DNA from: Veillonellales bacterium
Lineage (GTDB): Bacteria; Bacillota; Negativicutes; JAAYSF01
Direction of reading: 5' to 3'
Length of the DNA: 42,154 nt
Assembly (NCBI GenBank): GCA_039680175.1
Contig: JBDKTO010000058.1
Coordinates: 1 to 42,154 of the forward strand
The notes below the pieces were generated by a model. That model was given only the letters and a program-made list of their open reading frames with translations, was not told where the DNA came from and ran no database searches. The translations under genes were made by a program, and so were the position numbers. Below, in pieces: positions 25,559-32,413 of the stretch. Each line of letters opens with the position of its first letter. Position 1 is the first letter of the stretch.

Positions 25559-26035
25559 ATGGATAGTCAGACAAAAAAATTATTACAACTACATACCGAT
25601 ACTTCTGATAAGGGAAGCGAAAAGATTGGTCGTTTAATCGTTCAGTTACAGCGCTTGGAACGTAATCCTCGCAATTTTGGACAAGCCGGTCCTTTAACTC
25701 CCAGCGAAATCCACACCGTTGATGCTATTGGCTGTGAAGAAGGCATTCTTATGAGTGAATTGGCTGATCGCTTGGGTGTGACAAAAGGGGCGGTGACACA
25801 GATTGTTAAGCGCCTGGAGCATAAAGATATTGTTAGACGTTCGCCCCATCCCAATGATTCACGCAGCGTCATAGTATCACTTAGCGAAAAGGGGAAAAGT
25901 GCTTTTCAAGCCCACGGGGAAGTGCATTTCGATTTTTACAAGCAATTAAAAGCTCAATTAGGCCAGAAAGAAATAGAAATATTCGAAATAGCCCTGGAAA
26001 AGCTAAATCGGATCTTGCAATCGCAAAAACACTAG
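25559..26035 (+). CDS. MarR family transcriptional regulator
   Basis: The product is 158 residues. The winged helix is clear: ILMSELADRLGVTKGAVTQIVKRLE as helix-turn-helix and VRRSPHPNDSRSVIVSLSEKG as wing. Dimerising helices flank it. No SD precedes the ATG, in agreement with the promoter position that predicts a leaderless transcript. The palindrome in its promoter recurs at 26054-26070 before the MBL-fold gene, so it probably represses itself and that gene until a ligand binds. Ligand unknown. Confidence 0.9.
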   Translation: MDSQTKKLLQLHTDTSDKGSEKIGRLIVQLQRLERNPRNFGQAGPLTPSEIHTVDAIGCEEGILMSELADRLGVTKGAVTQIVKRLEHKDIVRRSPHPNDSRSVIVSLSEKGKSAFQAHGEVHFDFYKQLKAQLGQKEIEIFEIALEKLNRILQSQKH

Positions 26036-26045
26036 GTAATTTTTT

Positions 26046-26078
26046 GGCTATTTAGTTTATGATATAAACTAAATAGCC
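26046..26078. promoter_or_regulatory. 15-bp-arm palindrome containing the MarR operator motif
   Basis: GGCTATTTAGTTTAT (26046-26060) and ATAAACTAAATAGCC (26064-26078) are perfect inverted arms with a 3-base loop. The core AGTTTA-N5-TAAACT (26054-26070) equals the motif in the marR-like promoter, including the spacing. No T-tract follows on either strand, so an operator is favoured over a terminator, though the RNA hairpin might also stabilise the upstream mRNA end. Confidence 0.7.
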
Positions 26079-26152
26079 CTTGATCCTTCTGGAATCAGCG
26101 ATGAAACAGTGTTACTTTATCCCAGGTAAATAATATTGAGAGGTGGATTATT

Positions 26153-26983
26153 GTGAAGATTAAAGCAACTGTACTTTGCGAAAACAGTGTATTCAGCAAT
26201 ATGGGAGCCATTGCCGAGCATGGCTGGTCCATATTCTTGGAAACAGACAGGGGTAATTTTCTTTTCGACACCGGACAAGGGCTGGCCTTGATTAACAACG
26301 CCCGGGTATTAAAAAAAGATATTTCCACTAGTAAGGGTATTATTATTAGTCATCATCATGTTGATCACACCGGAGGGCTTTTGAGTGCCCTGACAGCCAC
26401 CGGCCCGATTGATGTGTACTCCCACCCTCATTTATTTAAAGAAAGTTTCCTCACCCGCGGGCCTAAAGCAAAATACATCGGTATTCCCTTTGCCAAGATT
26501 GCGTTAGAATCTCACGGGGCTAACTTTGTCTATAACACGGAATTTAGAGAGATAATCCCTGGTATGTACCTTACAGGGGAAGTTCCCCGCCGGAATGATT
26601 TTGAAATAGGAGATCTTGACCAAGTTGTTATATCTGGAAACAAATATATAAAAGACCAAATATTAGATGACCAGTCGCTTATCGTGGAAACGGAGAAGGG
26701 ATTGTTTATTGTCTTAGGTTGTTCTCATTCCGGTATAATCAACATCTTGAATTATGCCCGAGAAAAAACGGGTGAAAAACGTATCTACGGGGTAGTGGGA
26801 GGAACTCATTTAGGCCCGGTTGGCCAAGCGCAAAGAAACAAGAGTATTGAAGCATTGAAAGAATTTAATATAGAAAGGCTTGGCGTTTCGCATTGCACAG
26901 GTCTGCCTGCATCTTTACGGCTAGCTCAGGAATTTCAAGAGAGGTTCTTCTTCTGCAATGTAGGGACCGTAGTGGAAGCATGA
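26153..26983 (+). CDS. MBL-fold metallo-hydrolase
   Basis: GTG 26153 follows GAGAGGTGGATT. The product is 276 residues. Metallo-beta-lactamase motifs are FLFDTGQG, SHHHVDHTGGLL (HxHxDH-type zinc site), and late metal ligands in LGCSHSGIINIL and VGGTHLGP. It resembles COG1237 hydrolases, which include the archaeal dihydropterin RFA-P synthase-like proteins; the actual substrate is unknown. It lies 117 bp after the MarR gene behind a matching operator, so it is probably the main target of that regulator. Confidence 0.85.
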   Translation: MKIKATVLCENSVFSNMGAIAEHGWSIFLETDRGNFLFDTGQGLALINNARVLKKDISTSKGIIISHHHVDHTGGLLSALTATGPIDVYSHPHLFKESFLTRGPKAKYIGIPFAKIALESHGANFVYNTEFREIIPGMYLTGEVPRRNDFEIGDLDQVVISGNKYIKDQILDDQSLIVETEKGLFIVLGCSHSGIINILNYAREKTGEKRIYGVVGGTHLGPVGQAQRNKSIEALKEFNIERLGVSHCTGLPASLRLAQEFQERFFFCNVGTVVEA

Positions 26984-27131
26984 AGCGCCGGGCTTTGGCG
27001 GCAATACATAGTTCTGACAGGTCTCTAAGTTTCGCAACAGATACTTTTTTACCATAGTTTAGCTAATGAGCAATGGGCGTTTTACTAAAGACCGCTTTAT
27101 TTTGAGAAACGAGAAGGGGTGAACTTCCAAT

Positions 27132-27629
27132 ATGGGTAAAAATACTCACATGGACAGTATTGGTGATGTGCCAATTATACTCAGGCGCGAAATCGAGGCA
27201 TTGATAGTAGCGCCGTTTCTTCAGGCGTTTGCTGCGGAACTTGGTAATGCTAAAACCACCGAAATTGCCACTAAAGTCATCGCGGAACTGGCCAGTAAGG
27301 CGGGCAAAGATATGGCTAAAGTTTGTGGTGGAAACACCCTGGCCCTTTTCCATAAAACATTGCCCCTTTTTAGTCAGGGAGGTGCTTTAGAAATGGAAAC
27401 CAAAGAAAGATCGGACACGTGTCTGAAGTTTAATATAACCTGGTGCGCTTATGCCGAAATGTACAGGGAAAATGGCCTGTCCGATATTGGTAGCTTGCTT
27501 TCGTGTCAACGGGATGTCCATCTGTTTAAAGGCTATAATCCTGATTTCGCTTTCACCAGAACTCAAACTATTATGGAAGGAGGCAGTTATTGTGATTTCT
27601 GCCTCAAGCTGAACCAGGAGGAACCCTAG
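27132..27629 (+). CDS. L-2-amino-thiazoline-4-carboxylic acid hydrolase family protein
   Basis: The product is 165 residues. The C-terminal part FTRTQTIMEGGSYCDFCLK and the central FNITWCAYAEMYRENGL block match the ATC-hydrolase family, named for an enzyme of bacterial D,L-ATC to cysteine conversion. Most members have unknown substrates. Several Cys occur (WCAY, SCQRD, CDFC). An SD-like GAAGGGG is about 12 bases before ATG 27132, slightly far; ATG 27150 (MDS) is possible. It follows the MBL gene after 148 bp on the same strand and may be co-regulated. Confidence 0.8.
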   Translation: MGKNTHMDSIGDVPIILRREIEALIVAPFLQAFAAELGNAKTTEIATKVIAELASKAGKDMAKVCGGNTLALFHKTLPLFSQGGALEMETKERSDTCLKFNITWCAYAEMYRENGLSDIGSLLSCQRDVHLFKGYNPDFAFTRTQTIMEGGSYCDFCLKLNQEEP

Positions 27630-27866
27630 AACAACAATAATAGATACTTCCGAAGAAAATGTTAAAATTTATAAATGATATTGACTGCTGGGCAAAAACT
27701 TGTAACGATTTAAAACGTCTTCTATTCAAATTATTGATTTAAAAACCATTATTGATCTCTTCTGCCTCCACCAAATGAGCTTTACCCACGTGTTGATATG
27801 ATCCGCTGCTTTTTTCAGTTGTTTCCAGCATGCTGTTGCTCAGCCGTTATATGCATAAAATTAAAA

Positions 27867-27889
27867 CCGCCTACCCTTAACGTAGACGG
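27867..27889 (-). terminator. Terminator after tiny ORF 1
   Basis: On the minus strand CCGTCTAC pairs with GTAGGCGG (one G-T pair) around a short loop, and TTTTAATTTT follows. It begins 13 bases after the stop of the 30-codon ORF. Confidence 0.7.
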
Positions 27890-27901
27890 CCTGGTGATAA
27901 A

Positions 27902-27994
27902 TTAATCTTCTGGCGGAAGATTTAGCACGCACTGCAGTAAATAATATAATGCAGTAACGCTGGCGGCAATTATGAAATATAGCAAATATTGCAT
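27902..27994 (-). CDS. Candidate 30-residue hydrophobic peptide
   Basis: ATG 27994 is preceded by AGGGAGGGATAAGG, a very strong SD. The peptide begins MQYLLYFIIAASVTALYY and ends LNLPPED: one membrane-spanning helix with an acidic tail. A terminator follows at once, so a dedicated short transcript is plausible. Size and layout recall single-helix small membrane proteins and type I toxins, but no family was recognised and no antisense RNA promoter was identified. Confidence 0.5.
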   Translation of the reverse strand: MQYLLYFIIAASVTALYYLLQCVLNLPPED

Positions 27995-28205
27995 CCTTAT
28001 CCCTCCCTTTTTTTCGGTAACATGGCCTATTATTGCATTTTCTTGTGACAAATATGCAGCAATAAAACTCTGGCAATAACTAAGCCAACCCTCAATCTCT
28101 AGGCTTAAACTTTCTATCTCAATGACTTGCGCACCCGTTAGCTATAGAGTATCATATTGTTCCTGGGTTTATAGTCTCAATTATTATAGGAAAAAAGTTC
28201 TAAAT

Positions 28206-28236
28206 AAAAACCCCCACCAACAAATGCTCGGCGGAG
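28206..28236 (-). terminator. Minus-strand intrinsic terminator of unknown transcript
   Basis: On the minus strand CTCCGCC pairs with GGTGGGG, and five T follow (A-run at 28206-28210 on the plus strand). Upstream on the minus strand lies a purine-rich SD-like tract (about 28265-28290) but no convincing ORF, so it may end a small RNA. Confidence 0.5.
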
Positions 28237-28379
28237 TTTTGAAATAAAATCCTTGCTGTTTAGATTTATCTCCTTCCTCCACCTCTTCCCTCCAAAATAA
28301 AGGCCCCCGGAAACTTGTCCGAAAAAGTTTTTTATCCTCGTTATTTCTAAATTTATACAAGCGCGCATATATTTTGGTA

Positions 28380-28402
28380 GGGCAGAGCTGCCATCTCTGC
28401 CC
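28380..28402. other. Hairpin upstream of tiny ORF 2
   Basis: GGGCAGAG (28380-28387) and CTCTGCCC (28395-28402) form a perfect eight-base stem with a seven-base loop, 14 bases before the SD of the tiny plus-strand ORF. It could be a terminator of leftward transcription or a 5' stabiliser of the short mRNA. Confidence 0.6.
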
Positions 28403-28429
28403 TAAAACTGAATACGGGAGGTGGCCGTG

Positions 28430-28519
28430 ATGCGTCTTGAGACGAAACTGTTTAAGCTTACCGTCTCAGACGGAATATTATTAATAATATTGCGCATCAT
28501 CACTGAGCTTTTAAGCTAA
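28430..28519 (+). CDS. Candidate 29-residue amphipathic peptide
   Basis: ATG 28430 follows GGGAGGTGGCCGTG. The peptide begins MRLETKLFKLTVSDG and continues with a hydrophobic stretch ILLIILRIITELL. A hairpin terminator follows at 28537. Within the ORF, the palindromes CGTCTTGAGACG and CCGTCTCAGACGG can pair with each other, so the locus could equally be a structured RNA. Not recognised. Confidence 0.4.
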   Translation: MRLETKLFKLTVSDGILLIILRIITELLS

Positions 28520-28536
28520 CCACCAGTATTCTATTT

Positions 28537-28568
28537 TTGAGCGTCCTTATTTGTGCCGGGACGCTCAA
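28537..28568. terminator. Hairpin terminator after tiny ORF 2
   Basis: TTGAGCGTCC (28537-28546) pairs perfectly with GGACGCTCAA (28559-28568). The following sequence has a broken T-tract (TGCTTATTTTTA). Confidence 0.7.
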
Positions 28569-28813
28569 TGCTTATTTTTATGCTGCTAATTTTTCGATTA
28601 GAACTTTCGTGCGTTCATTTTTCCAGCGGCATCATCGTGCCACGCCGCTCCCATAAATGTAGACGCGCTGAGCATGCAGCAAGGTGTCCCCCTCAGCCAA
28701 ACACGCCCCCGCCCCGCGGCCTTCCCGCCGCCGGAGCCATAGCTGCTGTCCGTGGAAAATACATCTTCAGAATTCAGAAACAGATCTTAATCCAAAGAGC
28801 AGGAGCAAAAGAA

Positions 28814-29371
28814 TCATGTACCCTGCCTGACTGTCGCATTGTTCCAGCCTGCTCTGCAAATAATTTCCGCACAAGCCGCGGCATCACTGCCGGCATCATG
28901 ATGCTGGAGCCCAATCTTTAAATAATCAGCCACTGTCGATAATTTGTGATTTTTTAATCCGGGCCAAGTTCTTCTTGCGACCTGCAGCGAATCAATCACA
29001 TAAAATTTTGGAACAGGCAGCTGATAGGTTTTAAGTATAGCCATTAAAACGCCAATATCAAAGCCGGCATTATGGGCAGCAACAATTTTATGCTCAACAT
29101 ACGGTTGAAATTCCGGCCATAGCTCGCCAAAAGTCGGTGCATCCCGAACTGTTTCATAGGTTATGCCATGAAGATAAGAAAAAGTAAAGTAATCCGTCGG
29201 CGGTTTGATCAACCAGGATTTTTTCATAATCGTCCTCCCGGCATCAATTACGGCAATTCCCAATTGGCAGGCACTGTTTCTGTGTCCATTGGCCGTTTCA
29301 AAATCAATTGCAGTAAAGTTTTGCTGCTGCAATTCATGCTTGATAGCGACAGGAATACTCTTATTGAGCAT
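28814..29371 (-). CDS. DEDDh 3'-5' exonuclease (DnaQ-like)
   Basis: Start ATG 29371 is six bases after AAAGG; an in-frame ATG two codons earlier abuts the SD. The product is about 185 residues. Exo I is FTAIDFETANG (Asp and Glu), Exo II is AAHNAGFDIGVL, and Exo III is HHDAGSDAAACAEI (His and Asp), so all catalytic acids are present. Stand-alone exonucleases of this type act in DNA repair or RNA trimming, or as DNA polymerase III epsilon-like proofreaders. It ends with a short tail and has no BRCT or UvrC fusion. It is convergent with nothing and faces the region of tiny ORFs. Confidence 0.9.
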   Translation of the reverse strand: MLNKSIPVAIKHELQQQNFTAIDFETANGHRNSACQLGIAVIDAGRTIMKKSWLIKPPTDYFTFSYLHGITYETVRDAPTFGELWPEFQPYVEHKIVAAHNAGFDIGVLMAILKTYQLPVPKFYVIDSLQVARRTWPGLKNHKLSTVADYLKIGLQHHDAGSDAAACAEIICRAGWNNATVRQGT

Positions 29372-29483
29372 AAGCATCCTTTCCTTTCTTCTCTCTACAT
29401 TATTTTTTATTTTACACTATTCCCCCTGTCCGGGTCTATCTTTGCCTTTTTCATTCTTGAATTCCGTAAAAATGTCCCTGCCC

Positions 29484-29534
29484 TAAGCAGCAAAAAGACG
29501 GTTTGCAATGACAAAACCGTCTTTTTGCTGCTTA
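29484..29534. terminator. Long perfect-stem bidirectional hairpin
   Basis: TAAGCAGCAAAAAGACGG pairs with CCGTCTTTTTGCTGCTTA around an inner AAACC/GGTTT-like loop region. It lies 113 bp before the exonuclease start and 20 bp after the HxlR stop, so it ends the HxlR transcript. Confidence 0.85.
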
Positions 29535-29554
29535 AGGATATTCCTTAAAAATTA

Positions 29555-29899
29555 CTAGGTAGTACCTTTCCCGGAACCCGGTTTATTCTTCGTTCCCCAC
29601 TGGGACATGAGCTGCAAGATAGGAATTAGCGTTTCTCCTTTTTCGGCTAATGAGTATTCGACTTTGGGTGGAATTTGATGATATGCTTCACGCTGAATTA
29701 ATTCTTCGAATTCCAATTCTTTAAGCTGCTGGCTTAGCATTTTATGCGTAATAGCGGGTATACTCTTTTTAATCTCGCCATAACGCTGCACCCCGTTTTG
29801 AAATAGTTTAAATAATATAAGCCAGTTCCATTTGCCGCCAACCACAGACAGTGTATAGGCAATTGAGCAGTTGCATTCGTCCGGTGACCATTTTCTCAT
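29555..29899 (-). CDS. HxlR family winged-helix regulator
   Basis: The product is 114 residues. The HxlR signature is clear: Cys near the N-terminus (CNCSIAYTLSVVGGKWNWLI), recognition region PAITHKMLSQQLKELE, and wing PPKVEYSLAEKGETLIPIL. HxlR-family proteins often sense aldehydes, quinones or oxidants through that N-terminal Cys. It diverges from a pyruvate-kinase-C-like gene over 105 bp that contain repeated GTAT/ATAC elements, so it probably controls that gene. Confidence 0.92.
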   Translation of the reverse strand: MRKWSPDECNCSIAYTLSVVGGKWNWLILFKLFQNGVQRYGEIKKSIPAITHKMLSQQLKELEFEELIQREAYHQIPPKVEYSLAEKGETLIPILQLMSQWGTKNKPGSGKGTT

Positions 29900-30004
29900 T
29901 TATACTCTCCTTTTGTATAGTATCTATCATAAAAGTGCATACTTTCTTTTTCGAGAAAATCATATACAATTAAAGGAGAAAAAGCAAGTAAGGGAGGATG
30001 CAAA

Positions 30005-30646
30005 ATGGAAAATAAAATTGTCTATTTTGAAAGTCTTACGCCGGAGAATACTTTGGCTACCTTTAAATTGGCGAAAGAACGAGTGAAGGCGTTGGGAATC
30101 AAAAAAGTGGTGTTAGCCTCGACTACAGGAACAACTGCCCGAAAAGCTATCGAGTACTTTAAGGATACGGATGTTCAATTAGTCGTAGTGCCCCATCAGT
30201 TCGGCTTTCACAACCGGAAAGACCACTTATTCCCGCAGGAGCTAGTGGAAGAGTTGAGGAACTCCGGCCACGCGGTGCATTTCGGCACGATGCTCTTCCA
30301 TACGGATCAATTGTATGGCTCGAACGTTCCCACTCTAATGGCAAATTTATTGCGCTGCTTCTGTCAGGGAATCAAGGTATGTTTTGAAATCGTCCTGATG
30401 ACGACAGATGCCGGTTATTTAACCCGCGGTGAAAAAGTAATCGCTATTGCCGGTACAGTAAAAGGCGCAGATACCGCTTTGGTCATGCAGGCCGGTACTT
30501 CCCAGCATATTATGAATGTTCGGGTGAACGAAATACTCTGCAAGCCTCTCAACCCCATACGAAACGAAGAATTAAAGGAAAAACTGGGAATAGCCGATAC
30601 GGATGAACTGAGAGCAAGGTTATCCCAGGAAGAAATCAAACTGTGA
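30005..30646 (+). CDS. Stand-alone pyruvate-kinase C-terminal-domain-like protein
   Basis: The product is 213 residues. The N-terminal part TLATFKLAKERVKALGIKKVVLASTTG and the GEKVIAIAGTVKGADTALVM block match the alpha/beta domain found at the C-terminus of pyruvate kinases; no catalytic barrel is present. Such free-standing proteins are common in anaerobes and of unknown function; nucleotide or phosphosugar binding is possible. SD AGGGAGGATGCAAA precedes ATG 30005. The divergent HxlR gene is the likely regulator. Confidence 0.8.
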   Translation: MENKIVYFESLTPENTLATFKLAKERVKALGIKKVVLASTTGTTARKAIEYFKDTDVQLVVVPHQFGFHNRKDHLFPQELVEELRNSGHAVHFGTMLFHTDQLYGSNVPTLMANLLRCFCQGIKVCFEIVLMTTDAGYLTRGEKVIAIAGTVKGADTALVMQAGTSQHIMNVRVNEILCKPLNPIRNEELKEKLGIADTDELRARLSQEEIKL

Positions 30647-30752
30647 TCTTGTGAGCAAAACTAAAGCATCGGCAGTTCAGGCGGAAAGTCTGCCCCACCT
30701 GAATCAACGCCGCCTATAAAGGCGGGAGTCTTAACTCATTGACTAAAATCAA

Positions 30753-31598
30753 TCATCTCACAAAACGATGTCTGAACATAAAAGTAGAAAAAAACAACAA
30801 CGCCGCAATAAGAACAATCGTCGCTCCCGTTACCGTATTCCAGTAATACGAAAGCATTAATCCTGCCACTCCGGAGAAAACGGCAAAGGAAACGGCAGCA
30901 AGATGATACTGCCTTACATTATTTGTTATGTTGCGCGCGGCGGCTGCCGGCAGAACCAGCAGGGAATTGATAATCAAAATACCTACCCACTGGATACTGA
31001 CGGCCACAACGACCGCCAGCGCTGCTGAAAATAATATTTCAACCAGCAGCGTGTTTACACCTCTGCTGGCTGCTAAAGCTGGATTTATGCTGATGATAAG
31101 CATTTTATTAAAAATAACCAGCCACAACAATAGAATGCCAAGCAGCACACAAAAAAGCATGATAATCTCCACCGCCGTTATACTTAACAAGTCACCGATA
31201 AGATAAGATGAAAACTTTGTAAAACTGCCGCCGCGGGACATAATCATTAAGCCCACGGCAATAGCCGTAGACGAAAATACGCCTATTACAGTATCGGTGG
31301 AAACCCCGCTTTTATTCTTAATGACAGTAATAAGCAGCGCAAAAAGCAGGGAAAATGCAACGAGTGCCGTAAGGGGCTTAATTCCCCCCAGCAGAGCTCC
31401 GATTGCTATACCAGTAAATGCCCCGTGTCCAAGAGAATCCGAAAAAAATGCCATCCGATTGCTAACGACCATAGTGCCCAGCAGACCAAACAGAGGCGTA
31501 ACCAACAATACCGCCAAAAGTGCATTTTTCATAAAAGTATGCCCCATCCAGGGAAAAGGAAGCATGACACTAACCACCCCATACCACCAATCTAGCAT
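30753..31598 (-). CDS. znuB: Metal ABC transporter permease (ZnuB/TroC type)
   Basis: The product is 281 residues with about eight hydrophobic helices. The ABC-3 family features are visible: NALLAVLLVTPLFGLLGTMVV, FFSDSLGHGAFTGIAIG (ATPase-contact loop) and the SIQWVGILIINSLLVLPAAAAR segment. It would form the Zn2+ (or Mn2+) channel. It overlaps the ATPase gene by seven bases, so both are coupled. It is the last gene of the three-gene operon. Confidence 0.92.
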   Translation of the reverse strand: MLDWWYGVVSVMLPFPWMGHTFMKNALLAVLLVTPLFGLLGTMVVSNRMAFFSDSLGHGAFTGIAIGALLGGIKPLTALVAFSLLFALLITVIKNKSGVSTDTVIGVFSSTAIAVGLMIMSRGGSFTKFSSYLIGDLLSITAVEIIMLFCVLLGILLLWLVIFNKMLIISINPALAASRGVNTLLVEILFSAALAVVVAVSIQWVGILIINSLLVLPAAAARNITNNVRQYHLAAVSFAVFSGVAGLMLSYYWNTVTGATIVLIAALLFFSTFMFRHRFVR

Positions 31599-32413
31599 GA
31601 ATATTCCTCCTCTTTCCTGCCGGGAGAAAGTTTCCCCTGATTATAATGCCTCAGCAGCACCCCGAACACATTCTGCGCCCGGTCATCGTTAAACACGTCC
31701 TCCGGTGTACCATTACAGATTACAGTACCGTCCAAAAGGATCACGCGGTCGGCGTATTTTGCAACCAAGTTAAGATCGTGAGATACCAGGATAATCGACA
31801 GATCATGGTTTTCTCTGAGATCGGAAACGAGATGATAAAACAGATCCAATCCATTCTGGTCGATTCCCGAAACAGGTTCATCCAAAAGCAATAAATCCGG
31901 TATGGGATCAAGAGCCAGGGCCAGCAGTACTCTTTGCAATTCGCCCCCCGACAGTGCGCCGAGTCTTCTGTCAATCAGATGCTCGGCTTTTACTCTGATA
32001 AGGTCCTGAATAACTCGCTTCCTGACGCCCTTAGAACGGATCAGCCAACAAGGGATTTTTGTCAAAAAGGCGGTGAAAAAATCAAGCACACTGGTCGGTG
32101 TACTGAGATCAAAATTTAGAGATTGGGGAACATAGCCGATTAAAGGATGTCCGCTGCGAACACCCTTGGCATCAAAATAACGCAAAACGCCTGAATGCTT
32201 CACCTCGCCGAGAATCGCCTTTAAGAGCGTGCTCTTGCCGGCACCATTAGCCCCTATCAGGGCGGTAAGCTCACCACAGTGAATATGAAGATTTACGTTC
32301 TGAAAGACCCTGGTGTTGCCGAAAGCAACACCAAAGTTCTCCAGTTTTGTACAACAGAACCGGCTGCATTTACTTTCACCGCCGGAACACTGATGATGCT
32401 GATTTCCGATCAT
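31592..32413 (-). CDS. znuC: Metal ABC transporter ATPase (ZnuC type) with Cys/His-rich N-terminus
   Basis: The product is 273 residues. Walker A is GANGAGKST, the ABC signature is LSGGELQRVLLALAL, and Walker B is LLLLDEPVSGID, with the switch His in VSHDLN. The start overlaps the znuA stop (ATGA). Before the ATPase domain there is an unusual tail with two His and four Cys (HHQCSGG, SKCSRFCC, within residues 6-21). Similar tails are rare in ZnuC and could bind Zn2+ for feedback. Energises uptake with the ZnuA and ZnuB proteins of the same operon. Confidence 0.92.
   Translation of the reverse strand: MIGNQHHQCSGGESKCSRFCCTKLENFGVAFGNTRVFQNVNLHIHCGELTALIGANGAGKSTLLKAILGEVKHSGVLRYFDAKGVRSGHPLIGYVPQSLNFDLSTPTSVLDFFTAFLTKIPCWLIRSKGVRKRVIQDLIRVKAEHLIDRRLGALSGGELQRVLLALALDPIPDLLLLDEPVSGIDQNGLDLFYHLVSDLRENHDLSIILVSHDLNLVAKYADRVILLDGTVICNGTPEDVFNDDRAQNVFGVLLRHYNQGKLSPGRKEEEYSC

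Larger units (their letters stand above)
27630..28813. other. 1.2-kb region without ordinary genes; hairpins and tiny ORFs
   Basis: No ORF longer than about 70 codons with an SD is seen. The region holds two candidate tiny genes (27902-27994 minus, 28430-28519 plus), each followed by a hairpin, a third minus-strand terminator at 28206-28236, and a GC-rich patch at about 28680-28745 unlike the AT-rich surroundings. A minus-strand stretch of about 27745-27845 reads SNSMLETTEKSSGSYQHVG and may be a gene-end remnant; this is weak. Confidence 0.5.

Noticed and set aside
26046-26078. Perfect palindrome as intrinsic terminator of the MarR gene
   Set aside because: No T-tract follows on either strand, and the core repeats the operator motif of the marR-like promoter; operator is the better reading.
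27861-28076. 71-codon minus-strand ORF
   Set aside because: It overlaps the better supported 30-codon ORF and its terminator in another frame and has an unnatural Cys/Arg-rich composition.
28236-28300. Third tiny ORF starting at GTG in the purine-rich tract on the minus strand
   Set aside because: It would run through the terminator hairpin at 28206-28236, and the start is ambiguous among overlapping SD-like GGAGG motifs.
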